Both the position numbers and the translations under genes were made by a program. From the NCBI RefSeq assembly GCF_900411375.1, contig NZ_LS423005.1, forward strand, positions 1-64,000: a DNA stretch of 64,000 nt. The letters run 5' to 3'. Of the stretch, positions 7,899-16,637 are shown in pieces; positions within the stretch are counted from its first letter, which is position 1; every line of letters begins with the position of its first letter. This DNA is from Lentilactobacillus raoultii (GTDB taxonomy: Bacteria; Bacillota; Bacilli; Lactobacillales; Lactobacillaceae). Below the pieces are notes generated by a model. The model made no database searches. It was given only the letters and a program-made list of their open reading frames with translations, and was not told where the DNA came from.

Positions 7899-7912
7899 TT
7901 CAAGCGCTTTCT
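7899..7912. promoter_or_regulatory. cre-like CcpA site before cydA
   Basis: Minus-strand AGAAAGCGCTTGAA matches 11 of 14 positions of the symmetric cre sequence TGAAAGCGCTTTCA, including the central AAAGCGCTT. It is 74 bases upstream of the cydA -35. CcpA control of cydABCD is established in Bacillus subtilis; here it is inferred. Confidence 0.5.
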
Positions 7913-7985
7913 GGGATTGTTGAGTTAACCGCAATTTTCTTTCACAAAACATAAATAAATATTCATGCTCAAATGATATTTTCAT

Positions 7986-8014
7986 TTGAATATTAACCGG
8001 CCAATCGATACAAT
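7986..8014 (+). promoter_or_regulatory. cydABCD promoter
   Basis: TTGAAT (7986-7991), 17-base spacer, TACAAT (8009-8014), 51 bases before the cydA start. The 357-base gap 7709-8065 otherwise holds the ndh promoter, the Rex-like dyad and the cre-like site. Confidence 0.75.
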
Positions 8015-8065
8015 AGAAGTATATGGGGAGTACTCATAATTTGTAAGTTAAGGGGGGATACAACA

Positions 8066-9532
8066 ATGTTGAATCTTGGTTTATCAATATTAGGTTTATC
8101 GCGATTTCAGTTTGCAATGACCACGGTCTTTCACTTCTTCTTCGTTCCGTTTTCGATTGGGTTAGCCTTTATCGTATCAATTATGGAAACGGTCTACGTT
8201 GTTAAGAAAGATGAGACGTACAAGAATATGGCGAAATTTTGGGGAAAGATTTTCCTGTTTAGTTTTGCCGTTGGGGTCGTTACCGGGATTATTCAAGAAT
8301 TCCAGTTTGGTATGAACTGGTCCGAATATTCACGATTTATGGGTGATATTTTCGGTGCGCCATTGGCAATTGAAGCCTTGGCCGCATTCTTCCTAGAATC
8401 GACATTTATCGGTCTTTGGATGTTTACCTGGGATCGCTTCAACAAAGTTGTTCATTGCTTGTTTATTTGGTTGACTGCATTTGGGTCAACGCTATCGGCT
8501 TTATGGATTTTAGCTGCTAATAGCTTTATGCAGAATCCGGTGGGATATGTGATCAATTCACAGACCCATCGAGTTAACATGACGAGTTTTTCAGCAGTTG
8601 TCATGAATCGTCAGTTGTGGAATGAGTTTCCACACGTTATTTTCGGTGCTTTCGTAACGGCAGCCTTTGTCGTTGCGGGCGCTTCAGCTTGGCGATTGCT
8701 TAAGAAGGATCATGAACACTTCTATCGTAAGTCGCTAAAAGTTGGCCTGATCGTTGGTCTGTGTGCTTGCTTAGGTTCCATTTGGTCAGGTGATACACAA
8801 ACCCGTTACTTAATTAACAATCAACCAATGAAATTTTCTGCGATGGAAGGCCTTTATAAGAACTCTACTAATAAAGGTGATTGGGACTTAGGCGCTGGCT
8901 TTAACACTAAGCAGCATAAAAAGACCTGGTCCATTGAGATTCCTTATGTGCTGAACATTTTGAGTTATCATAAACTAAGTGGCACTATTAAAGGCCAAAA
9001 TCAAGTTAACAAAGAGTTAAAGGCCAAGTACGATAACACCAAGCAGGGCCAAAAGATTAAGAATTATTATGTACCGACCAAGACACTTTTCTGGAGCTTT
9101 AGAGTAATGGCTTTGTCGGCTGGCTTGTTTGCCTTACTGGCAATCGTTGGTTTGTGGCTCAATCGGGAGAAATCCGATGCGATTATGAGGCAGCGCTGGT
9201 TCCTGTACATTATGGGAATATGCTTGTGGCTGCCGTTTATCGTGAATACAGCAGGTTGGTTTATCACTGAATTTGGTCGTTATCCGTGGGTTGTTTACGG
9301 ACTACTCACAATTGCCGATGCGGTTTCACCAACGTCAACCGTTGTCGGATTGCTGTTTACCAATATCGTTTACTTCCTGATCTTTGCTTCTTTAGGAGCC
9401 GTGATGGTCATTTTGAGTCATCGGGTTCTCAAAGAAGGTCCAGATTCGGTATTGACTGATGGTTATTCCAGCAAGCCGGAGAAATCTTCGGATGTAGATC
9501 CATATGAAATGGGGGCGGCTCATAATGACTAA
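8066..9532 (+). CDS. cydA: Cytochrome bd quinol oxidase subunit I
   Basis: 488 aa, multi-helix membrane subunit that oxidises quinol and holds hemes b558, b595 and d. Visible conserved residues: His23 (heme b595/d ligand, in TTVFHFFFVP), Glu103 and Glu111 (AIEALAAFFLEST), His190 (heme b558, in NEFPHVIFG) and the GRYPWVVYG segment near the C-terminus that corresponds to GRQPW. Start ATG 8066 after AAGGGGGG. First gene of cydABCD; its last 8 bases overlap cydB. Since no heme biosynthesis genes are seen, the enzyme probably depends on imported heme, and a heme-uptake operon lies 2 kb upstream. Confidence 0.97.
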   Translation: MLNLGLSILGLSRFQFAMTTVFHFFFVPFSIGLAFIVSIMETVYVVKKDETYKNMAKFWGKIFLFSFAVGVVTGIIQEFQFGMNWSEYSRFMGDIFGAPLAIEALAAFFLESTFIGLWMFTWDRFNKVVHCLFIWLTAFGSTLSALWILAANSFMQNPVGYVINSQTHRVNMTSFSAVVMNRQLWNEFPHVIFGAFVTAAFVVAGASAWRLLKKDHEHFYRKSLKVGLIVGLCACLGSIWSGDTQTRYLINNQPMKFSAMEGLYKNSTNKGDWDLGAGFNTKQHKKTWSIEIPYVLNILSYHKLSGTIKGQNQVNKELKAKYDNTKQGQKIKNYYVPTKTLFWSFRVMALSAGLFALLAIVGLWLNREKSDAIMRQRWFLYIMGICLWLPFIVNTAGWFITEFGRYPWVVYGLLTIADAVSPTSTVVGLLFTNIVYFLIFASLGAVMVILSHRVLKEGPDSVLTDGYSSKPEKSSDVDPYEMGAAHND

Positions 9533-10535
9533 TCTGCAGTTACTGTGGTTTTTATTGATTGGTGTTTTGTTCAGCGGCTTCTTCTTCCTGGAAGGATTTG
9601 ATTTTGGTATCGGAATGGCCGTTCGGTTCTTTGCGGCAAATCGTGATGAACGTGATGTGATTATTCAAACGATCGGTCCGCACTGGGATGGTAACGAAGT
9701 TTGGCTGATCACAGCTGGCGGTGCCATGTTTGCATCATTTCCGATGTGGTACGCTTCCCTGTTTTCCGGTTACTATATTGTGTTGTTCCTGATTTTAGTT
9801 GCCTTGATTTTCAGAGGTGTTTCGTTTGAGTTTAGAGCTAATATGAGAACAGAGGCTTGGCGAAACTTTTGGGAATGGGCTGCAACAATTGGCAGTTTTT
9901 GCGCCGCCTTTCTCTTTGGAATGATGTTCACGAGTATGATTCAAGGTGTGCCATTGGATAAGCAGGGGAATATGACAGGAACGTTTACAACTTACGTCAA
10001 CTGGTTCTCCTTGGTTGGTGGCGTTGCCGTTTCACTGCTTTGCTTCATTCACGGATTGAATTTCTTGCGCTTGAAGACGAGTGGCGAACTTAGACAACGT
10101 GCTGAGAAATGGAGCAAAGTGCTTTATCCGGTCTTATTGGCTGGCGAGGTTGTCTTTGTTATCCTGCTTTATCTGACCACTGACTTCTTTACCAAGAAGC
10201 CAGCAACTACTTGGAGCATTTTAATTGCGTTAGTCATCTTCACGCTGATTGCATGGTGGGGTGCGATGGCGTCCCACGATTGGGCTTCATTCTTAGCAAG
10301 TGGTTTGTCCTTGATCAGTGTGGTCGTCTTGATCTTTAACGGAATTTTTCCAAGGGTCATGGTTGGTCAAAATAACGTTAACTCAATTTTGATCAAAAAT
10401 GCCTCAAGCTCACCTTACACGTTGCATTTGATGACCATTTTAACGTTCTCGATTTTACCGATTGTGCTCATTTACTTCATTTGGAGTTATTGGGTATTCT
10501 ATAAGCGGTTACGGTCGCCAAAACAGGCAGCCTAA
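9525..10535 (+). CDS. cydB: Cytochrome bd quinol oxidase subunit II
   Basis: 336 aa, the structural partner of CydA in the membrane. Conserved start region LEGFDFGIGM and the GPHWDGNEVWLITAGGAMFA block are diagnostic of CydB. The frame is open from 9504, but GGGGGCGG (9511-9518) lies just before the ATG at 9525, which overlaps the cydA stop, so I choose 9525. About eight to nine hydrophobic helices. Probably co-translated with cydA. A hairpin follows at 10555-10616, but cydC starts only 160 bases later, so partial read-through is likely. Confidence 0.97.
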   Translation: MTNLQLLWFLLIGVLFSGFFFLEGFDFGIGMAVRFFAANRDERDVIIQTIGPHWDGNEVWLITAGGAMFASFPMWYASLFSGYYIVLFLILVALIFRGVSFEFRANMRTEAWRNFWEWAATIGSFCAAFLFGMMFTSMIQGVPLDKQGNMTGTFTTYVNWFSLVGGVAVSLLCFIHGLNFLRLKTSGELRQRAEKWSKVLYPVLLAGEVVFVILLYLTTDFFTKKPATTWSILIALVIFTLIAWWGAMASHDWASFLASGLSLISVVVLIFNGIFPRVMVGQNNVNSILIKNASSSPYTLHLMTILTFSILPIVLIYFIWSYWVFYKRLRSPKQAA

Positions 10536-10554
10536 ACGTTTAAGTTCAAATTAT

Positions 10555-10616
10555 TAAAAAAACAGTGGTTGGTTATTTCCGTTTTAAAAGGAGTAATGAA
10601 TCACTGCTTTTTTAAT
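10555..10616 (+). terminator. Hairpin after cydB
   Basis: An A-rich arm ending in CAGTG (10555-10567) pairs, with one bulged C, with CACTG and a T7 tract (10602-10615). It may be a leaky terminator separating cydAB from cydCD. A weak TATACT box (10656-10661) could give cydCD its own promoter. Confidence 0.55.
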
Positions 10617-10699
10617 TTATTGACATTTACGGTTTTATTGCGTGCAACTTTTCACTATACTGGTACTTGTAATTAATAATAGTTGGGGGAGTGAACGAG

Positions 10700-12427
10700 T
10701 TGATTGATAAACGACTTTTGGCACTGCCGGGGATGCGGCGATACATGGGAATTTTAGGAATCCTGGTATTTGTGCAAGCAGTTGCCATCATTGTTCAGGC
10801 AAGGTATTTATCGATTGCGATCGTGAATCTTTGGAATTTGAAAGCATTAAATTCAATTTTGGTTCCAACGATCGTTTTTGCCATTGCCTTTCTAAGTCGC
10901 CATTTATTAACTGTGGCCGAGAATCGCGTCTTTTTTCCCTTTGTTGAAAAAACGAGTGGTGAGATGCGCGAACATTTAATGGCTAAAATTTTTAAATTAG
11001 GCCCAGCAGAAATTGAGAAACAGGGAACTGGTAACATCGTCACGATGGCACTCGAAGGAATTGACAAGGTGCAGACATATTTGATGTTGGTCATTATCAA
11101 AATCTTGGATATGTCGATTACACCATGGCTGATTTTGATCTATATTCTTTTTTTGCGATGGGAGCAGGCCATCTTTTTATTTATGATTTTTCCAGTTATT
11201 ATATTATTTATGATTATTTTAGGATTAGCCGCTCAAAGTAAGGCTGATCGTCAATATGAGGGCTATCAGCGCCTTTCCAACCATTTCGTTGATACTTTAC
11301 GCGGCCTTTCAACGTTAAAGCAGTTGGGGCTTTCTAAGCGTTATGCGGATAATGTTTATGAAGTGAGTGAGTCATATCGAAAAGAAACGATGTCAACTTT
11401 GCGCATTGCATTGACATCTACGTTTGCTCTGGATTTCTTTACAACGTTATCAATTGCGGTAGTAGCTGTTTTCCTTGGGTTTGATCTACTAGATGGAAAA
11501 GTCATGCTGCTGCCGGCATTAACGATTTTAGTTTTGGCACCCGAATATTTTTTGCCGATTCGAAACTTTGCCAATGATTATCATGCCACTTTAAATGGTA
11601 AAAATGCTTTGACGGCCGTTTTGGAAGTTTTGAATGAACCTGAGATGTCACAAACGAATGTGTTGCCAGACTTTAAGTGGCAATCGACGTCTTCTTTAAC
11701 ATTAAAAAAATTGAATTTTACCTATCCAGATGCTGACCAGCCGGCACTAAAAGATGTTTCAGTAACGGTAAAGGGCATGCAAAAGATTGGCATTATTGGT
11801 GCTTCAGGATCAGGGAAATCAACGCTGATCAATTTAATTGGTGGCTTTTTGGCGCCGGATGCGGATGGCCAGGTCGCCATTAATGGGCAATCTTTGCCGC
11901 ATTTAAATCAAACGGCTTGGCAGAAGAACTTTTTATATATTCCTCAAAACCCATATCTTTTTCATGCAACGCTGGCCCAAAATATTGCTTTTTACGTTGA
12001 TCATGCAACACCAAAAGAAATTAACGAGGCAGTAAAGCGTGCCGGGTTGTCTGCTTGGGTAGCAACCCTTCCAGCGGGGCTGGAAACGATGATTGGTGAA
12101 GGTGCCAGAAGTGTGAGCGGGGGTCAGGCCCAACGAATTGCATTGGCCCGGGCTTTCTTGGACCCGAATCGACGAGTTTTGCTATTTGACGAGCCAACCG
12201 CGCATTTGGATATTGAAACTGAGGCGGCCTTAAAAAAGGATATCTTGCCAGTCTTTGACAATCACCTGGTCTTTTTTGCAACACATCGTCTCCACTGGAT
12301 TAGTGAAATGGATTATGTCTTAGTTATTGATCATGGACGAATTGTTGAGCAGGGAACACCTCAGGAATTGGCAACTCGTAATGGCGAATATGTTAAATTA
12401 CGTTCAGAAATGGGGGCAGCCGAATAA
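10700..12427 (+). CDS. cydC: Heterodimeric ABC exporter for cytochrome bd assembly, first subunit (CydC in Bacillus naming)
   Basis: 575 aa: N-terminal six-helix exporter domain (about 15-310) and C-terminal ABC ATPase with Walker A IGASGSGKST, signature SVSGGQAQR and Walker B VLLFDEPTAHLD. With CydD it exports glutathione/cysteine or acts in heme handling in other bacteria, and it is needed to assemble cytochrome bd. The frame opens with GTG at 10691, but that codon touches the ribosome site GGGGGA (10685-10690); the TTG at 10700, 9 bases after it, is the better start. Stop overlaps the next ATG by one base. In Escherichia coli naming this half resembles CydD. Confidence 0.93.
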   Translation: MIDKRLLALPGMRRYMGILGILVFVQAVAIIVQARYLSIAIVNLWNLKALNSILVPTIVFAIAFLSRHLLTVAENRVFFPFVEKTSGEMREHLMAKIFKLGPAEIEKQGTGNIVTMALEGIDKVQTYLMLVIIKILDMSITPWLILIYILFLRWEQAIFLFMIFPVIILFMIILGLAAQSKADRQYEGYQRLSNHFVDTLRGLSTLKQLGLSKRYADNVYEVSESYRKETMSTLRIALTSTFALDFFTTLSIAVVAVFLGFDLLDGKVMLLPALTILVLAPEYFLPIRNFANDYHATLNGKNALTAVLEVLNEPEMSQTNVLPDFKWQSTSSLTLKKLNFTYPDADQPALKDVSVTVKGMQKIGIIGASGSGKSTLINLIGGFLAPDADGQVAINGQSLPHLNQTAWQKNFLYIPQNPYLFHATLAQNIAFYVDHATPKEINEAVKRAGLSAWVATLPAGLETMIGEGARSVSGGQAQRIALARAFLDPNRRVLLFDEPTAHLDIETEAALKKDILPVFDNHLVFFATHRLHWISEMDYVLVIDHGRIVEQGTPQELATRNGEYVKLRSEMGAAE

Positions 12428-14166
12428 TGAAACAACTAAAACAAACTTTTACGCACGATACTTGGGTCATGCCTTATTTGCGGAAATATAAATTTTTGTT
12501 GCTGCTAGTCTTATTTTTGGGCTTCATGACCTTCTTTTCCGGCGGCGCCCTGATGTTTAATTCAGGTTATCTAATTAGTGAAGCTGCCAGACAACCTTCT
12601 AGTATTGTTTATATTTATGTTCCCGTCGTTTTGGCCCGGGCATTTGGGATTGCCCGCCCAGTCTTTCGTTATGTCGAACGACTGACTAGTCACAACTGGG
12701 TTCTAAGAATTGTATCAGATTTTCGAAAAAAGTTGTATCAGACTGTTGAGCGTAAGGCATCGGCAATTCAGCGTTCCCACCAGACAGGAGATATTCTAAG
12801 TATTTTAGCGGATGATATTGATCATATTGAGAATCTTTATCTTAGGACCGTCTTTCCAATGGTTATTGGTTGGTTACTGTACCTGTTTGTGGTGATTGGG
12901 ATTGGCAGTCTTAATTGGGGTGTGGCCCTCTTGCTGTTGCTGTTACTAGGAATTATTGTCATTATTATGCCGCTGACATCAGTTGCCACCAACGGGGTTC
13001 GCGAATTTAAGCAACATCAAATTCAGCACGAATTTTATACAAATTTAACTGACGAAGTGCTTGGATTGGGAGACTGGTTGATTTCCGGCCGATATGATGA
13101 TTTTATGGCCCTTCAAAAAAAGCCGATTAAATCAATTGCTAAATTGCGACGGAAAGATCATTTTTATCAATGGTGGCGGTCATTTTTCGTCCAGGTTATT
13201 GTATTGCTGACGGTGCTGGTGCTACTGATTTGGAGTGGTCTGTCACTAACCGACACGAAGGCGGAAGCCGATTGGATTGCCGCATTTGCGCTGGCAATTT
13301 TCCCTGCTGTTTCGCCATTTTTAAATATGAGCCAGGGATTGAGTGAGTGGCCAGTTTATCGGCGATCAATTGAACGCGTGAATCAGTTGGATAAGAATCA
13401 ACCTCACTTAGCGCCTCAAAAGAACCTTAAAGAACAATTTAAGTCATTAAAAGTTGATCAGTTAACATTTCGGTATCCTGATGGACCAAAAAACGTTGTG
13501 AACAAGTTGTCAATGACTATTAAGCCTGGGGAAAAGATTGCATTACTTGGCCCGAGTGGAACCGGCAAGAGTACTCTTTTGAAATTAATTGTAGGTGATT
13601 TGAAGCCGGTAAGTGGTCAGGTCACAATTGATGATGTCCCCGTTTCCGCTCTACAGCAGGACCGTGCCGCCTGGTTTGGTATTTTGGATCAACAGCCATA
13701 CCTATTTGACACAACGGTCATGAACAATGTCCGATTGGGAAATATCAACGCTTCTGATGAGGCCGTTAAAGCAGCGATTGAAGCCGTGGGACTTAAGCCT
13801 TTAATTGAATCGTTGCCTGACCAGTATCAAACACATGTTCAAGAAGCCGGTAAACGGTTTTCAGGGGGTGAGCGACAACGGTTATCGTTGGCCAGAATTT
13901 TACTCCAGGATGCGCCTATCATTATTTTAGATGAACCAACGGTCAGTTTGGATCCAATTACAGAACGTTATCTGCTAGACCAGGTTTTTGATCTATTGAA
14001 GAATAAAACGATTATTTGGGTGACCCATCACTTGGCGGGCATTAGTCACGTTGACCAGGTTCGCTTCTTGGAGAACGGACAATTTGACATGCAGGGGGAT
14101 CCCCAAACGTTGTATCGAACCGAACCTAGATTCAGACAATTATACGATTTGGATCGAGGAAAATAG
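12427..14166 (+). CDS. cydD: Heterodimeric ABC exporter for cytochrome bd assembly, second subunit (CydD in Bacillus naming)
   Basis: 579 aa with the same layout as its partner: six-helix exporter domain, then an ATPase with Walker A LGPSGTGKST, signature RFSGGERQR, Walker B IIILDEPTVSLD and switch histidine in WVTHHLAG. The N-terminal TM region (GGALMFNSGYLISEAARQP, then YVERLTSHN) is typical of the E. coli CydC half. It overlaps cydC by one base (TAATG), so the two chains are made together. Ends the cydABCD unit; terminator at 14216-14252. Confidence 0.93.
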   Translation: MKQLKQTFTHDTWVMPYLRKYKFLLLLVLFLGFMTFFSGGALMFNSGYLISEAARQPSSIVYIYVPVVLARAFGIARPVFRYVERLTSHNWVLRIVSDFRKKLYQTVERKASAIQRSHQTGDILSILADDIDHIENLYLRTVFPMVIGWLLYLFVVIGIGSLNWGVALLLLLLLGIIVIIMPLTSVATNGVREFKQHQIQHEFYTNLTDEVLGLGDWLISGRYDDFMALQKKPIKSIAKLRRKDHFYQWWRSFFVQVIVLLTVLVLLIWSGLSLTDTKAEADWIAAFALAIFPAVSPFLNMSQGLSEWPVYRRSIERVNQLDKNQPHLAPQKNLKEQFKSLKVDQLTFRYPDGPKNVVNKLSMTIKPGEKIALLGPSGTGKSTLLKLIVGDLKPVSGQVTIDDVPVSALQQDRAAWFGILDQQPYLFDTTVMNNVRLGNINASDEAVKAAIEAVGLKPLIESLPDQYQTHVQEAGKRFSGGERQRLSLARILLQDAPIIILDEPTVSLDPITERYLLDQVFDLLKNKTIIWVTHHLAGISHVDQVRFLENGQFDMQGDPQTLYRTEPRFRQLYDLDRGK

Positions 14167-14215
14167 CTCAGTTGATTTTACAATCAGCTAATTGAATTAA
14201 TTTAATATTGTTTTG

Positions 14216-14252
14216 CGATTAACCAATGATGTTTTTTGGTTAATCGTTTTTT
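14216..14252 (+). terminator. Terminator after cydD
   Basis: Stem CGATTAACC/GGTTAATCG with a 13-base loop, followed by TTTTTT. Ends the cydABCD transcript. Confidence 0.9.
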
Positions 14253-14408
14253 GTTTTAAACTAGCTAAGAATGTTCATCTGTGAAAAAATTAATAAACGA
14301 TGCAACTGAGTGACGCCAATCTTTTTGAATAATGATAGCGTTTACTAAGCTAAATTGGCTGATCTCTTTAACTTATTTTAAAAAACAAATTAATGGATAT
14401 CGGAAAAA

Positions 14409-14440
14409 AATATCAATTACTTTTAAAAGTTAGTGATATT
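14409..14440. promoter_or_regulatory. 32-base near-perfect palindrome before the FMN-reductase genes
   Basis: Arms of 16 bases with no spacer, 13 of 16 pairs matching, centred on ACTTTTAAAAGT and ending in AATATCA/TGATATT. It sits 176 bases before the first reductase gene and just upstream of an AT-rich stretch with TATATAAT-like boxes (14454-14480). It looks like a binding site for a dimeric regulator (HxlR or MarR type would fit the size), or possibly an RNA hairpin. Apart from the cydD terminator nothing else was recognised in the gap 14253-14615. Confidence 0.5.
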
Positions 14441-14615
14441 AATCTCAATATGGTATATAATTATATTATATTTTTATATACGTTATTAGAATGTTGGCTA
14501 ATAAAACAAGTTAATCGACCATTTGGATCCCATTTAATCATGGTATGATAATGGCGAAACGAGGAGTTTAGTTAGTGGTCAAATGATGGAGCAACTAGTG
14601 AAGGGATGATCTTTA

Positions 14616-15227
14616 ATGAGAAAATATATTGGTTTAGTCGGAACAACGACTGCCAAGTCAACTAATCGACAGCTTCTAAAGTTTATGAAACGTCATTTTG
14701 AAAAACAAGCGACGATTGAATTGATTGAAGTATCCGGATTACCAATGTTTAACAAGCCCCAGGATTTGAAAGTACCGCAGCGAGCAGTCGAAATTGCCAA
14801 AAAAATTAATAGCAGCGATGGTGTGATTATTAGTACACCGGAATACGATCATGCGGTACCGGCGGTTTTAATGAATGCTTTGGAATGGCTGTCCTATGGG
14901 ATTCATCCATTGCTTGATAAACCAGTGATGATCATCGGGGCTTCATTTGGATCTTTAGGAACTTCCAGAGCGCAGGCCCACTTGCGTCAGATGCTGGATT
15001 CTCCAGAAATTGGCGCTCGGGTGATGCCTAGTTCTGAATATTTGGTTGGCCACGTTCTTGAAGCGTTTGACAAGGATGGCAATTTATGTGATCAGGAGAA
15101 AATTGATCAATTAGACGCCCTATTCGCTGATTTTGAACAATTTGTCAAAATTTCAAAAGAACTTTGGCATACAGAAAAAGCTGATCGAAAAGCAATTCAG
15201 AAGCTTGATAAACAGGATTTTAAGTAA
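14616..15227 (+). CDS. NADPH-dependent FMN reductase family protein
   Basis: 203 aa, single flavodoxin-like domain. The segment [21 protein letters not shown] is the family hallmark (PEYxxxxPxxLKNAxDWxS), and the N-terminal [15 protein letters not shown] is the FMN phosphate loop region. Such enzymes reduce FMN, quinones or azo compounds with NAD(P)H; the substrate here cannot be told. ATG 14616 follows GAAGGGATG. The paralogous, longer gene begins 15 bases after the stop, so the two form an operon. This copy lacks the PAS domain and the tail motifs of its neighbour. Cytoplasmic: no signal or membrane helix. Confidence 0.88.
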   Translation: MRKYIGLVGTTTAKSTNRQLLKFMKRHFEKQATIELIEVSGLPMFNKPQDLKVPQRAVEIAKKINSSDGVIISTPEYDHAVPAVLMNALEWLSYGIHPLLDKPVMIIGASFGSLGTSRAQAHLRQMLDSPEIGARVMPSSEYLVGHVLEAFDKDGNLCDQEKIDQLDALFADFEQFVKISKELWHTEKADRKAIQKLDKQDFK

Positions 15228-15241
15228 GGAGAGTGCGTCAT

Positions 15242-16525
15242 ATGAAATTAGTAGGAATTGCCGGCACGGTGGAAGATAAGTCCTATAATAAAATGTTACT
15301 TCAATTTATTGCGAACCATTTTAGCCAGTTAATTGATATTGAAATTCTAAGCATTGATGATATCCCGATGTTTGATCAGGATAACGATCAAACAAACAGC
15401 GGCGCCATTCAGTATTTGAATCGTAAAATTGCGGGTGCCGATGGCGTCATTATTGCAACGCCTGAGCACAATCATACTATTACGGCAGCCCTAAAAAGCG
15501 TGATTGAATGGTTATCATTTAAAGTTCATCCATTTTCAGGCAAACCAGTGATGATCGTTGGTGCTTCTTATTATGAACAAGGGTCATCAAGAGCTCAGTT
15601 GAATTTGCGACAAATTTTGGAAGCCCCGGGCGTTAATGCAATTGTCTTTCCAGGAAATGAATTTCTTTTGGCTAACGTAAAGGAAGCATTTGACGATAAT
15701 GGTAATTTAAAGGACGAGAAAACGGTTGCCTTTCTTCAAACAACACTTCAAAAGTTTCTGAAATTTGTCGAAGTCATTAATACAATGAATCAGAAACCTA
15801 AGGGCGGCAGTGATGCTTCCGACAGTGAAGATTTAAATGCTACCGGAAAAATTTCGACGACAGTTGAGGGTGTTGATATGGCAGCCGATGATTGGGTTGA
15901 GAAGGCGGCAGAGAAAGTTAAGGCGGTTGATGGGTCGACTTATGTTAAATTGGATCGGGGGTTATTAACGGTTGACCAGCTTAATTATTTTCTGAATTCA
16001 ATGCCAATTGAGTTGACGTACGCTGATAGTAACAATCAGTTTATTTATTATAATAAAATGACCGAGACTAAGAAAATGCTGGCACCAAGGCGTCCCGGCC
16101 AAGTCGGTGACCCATTGGCACTCGTCCATCCCAAACGGGCAATTAAAGGCGTTAAGCACGTGATTCACGCATTGCGAACTGGCCAAACCGATTTGGTTAA
16201 AATGCCGGTTCCTGGAAATGGTCCCGATAAGTATATTGTGCATTATTATAAAGCGATGCACGATGAGAAGGGCAAGTATGTCGGAATCAATGAATTTGTG
16301 GCAGACATTATGCCGATTGTTAAATGGTATCTAAAGAAAACGGGCCAAAAGTTAACGGTTGATCCCAATGCCAAGGCTGACGCAAACACTGGCGCATCAG
16401 CTAAGGATGATCAAACTGATGACTCTGCAGATGCCAATACTGGGGCTTCAGAAAAGGAAGAACCAACGGCGTCCACTAGCACTGAAACCAGTAGTGATGC
16501 GACGACTGGTGCATCAGAAAATTAA
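15242..16525 (+). CDS. FMN reductase-PAS fusion with three flavinylation-like tail motifs
   Basis: 427 aa. Residues 1-185: flavodoxin-like NADPH-FMN reductase domain ([21 protein letters not shown]). About 235-360: a PAS-like domain ([20 protein letters not shown] ... YYNKM ... [16 protein letters not shown]), of the kind found in DUF438/PAS_10 proteins. Residues 370-427: acidic low-complexity tail with three copies of D-A-[N/T]-T-G-A-S at 380-386, 397-403 and 419-425. These fit the ApbE flavinylation consensus Dxx[ST][GS]A[ST], in which FMN is joined to the last Ser/Thr. I infer a multi-flavin electron relay; no ApbE gene is in the window. Start: AAGGAG (15226-15231) is 10 bases before ATG 15242, whereas the upstream GTG 15233 is too close. 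Confidence 0.85.
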   Translation: MKLVGIAGTVEDKSYNKMLLQFIANHFSQLIDIEILSIDDIPMFDQDNDQTNSGAIQYLNRKIAGADGVIIATPEHNHTITAALKSVIEWLSFKVHPFSGKPVMIVGASYYEQGSSRAQLNLRQILEAPGVNAIVFPGNEFLLANVKEAFDDNGNLKDEKTVAFLQTTLQKFLKFVEVINTMNQKPKGGSDASDSEDLNATGKISTTVEGVDMAADDWVEKAAEKVKAVDGSTYVKLDRGLLTVDQLNYFLNSMPIELTYADSNNQFIYYNKMTETKKMLAPRRPGQVGDPLALVHPKRAIKGVKHVIHALRTGQTDLVKMPVPGNGPDKYIVHYYKAMHDEKGKYVGINEFVADIMPIVKWYLKKTGQKLTVDPNAKADANTGASAKDDQTDDSADANTGASEKEEPTASTSTETSSDATTGASEN

Positions 16526-16580
16526 ATTATTTGATTATGAAATCAGCTAATGATTTAGTTGGCTGTTAATGATTCAGACT

Positions 16581-16633
16581 TAAAAAATTCCGTAAAATCA
16601 ATGCTTCAAAAACATTGGTTTTGCGGAATTTTC
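16581..16633. terminator. Bidirectional terminator between reductase operon and polyprenyl synthase
   Basis: Long hairpin: AAAATTCCGTAAAATCAATG pairs with CATTGGTTTTGCGGAATTTT (two G-U/A-C differences) around CTTCAAAAA, A-rich on one side and T-rich on the other. Ends both converging transcripts. Confidence 0.9.
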
Positions 16634-16637
16634 ATCG

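Noticed and set aside
10691-10699. GTG at 10691 as the start of cydC
   Set aside because: It directly touches the ribosome site GGGGGA, leaving no spacing; TTG at 10700 fits better.
14250-14615. A six-codon frame (ATG GCG AAA CGA GGA GTT TAG, near 14550) as a leader peptide
   Set aside because: Too short, no ribosome site and no codon run that would suggest attenuation.
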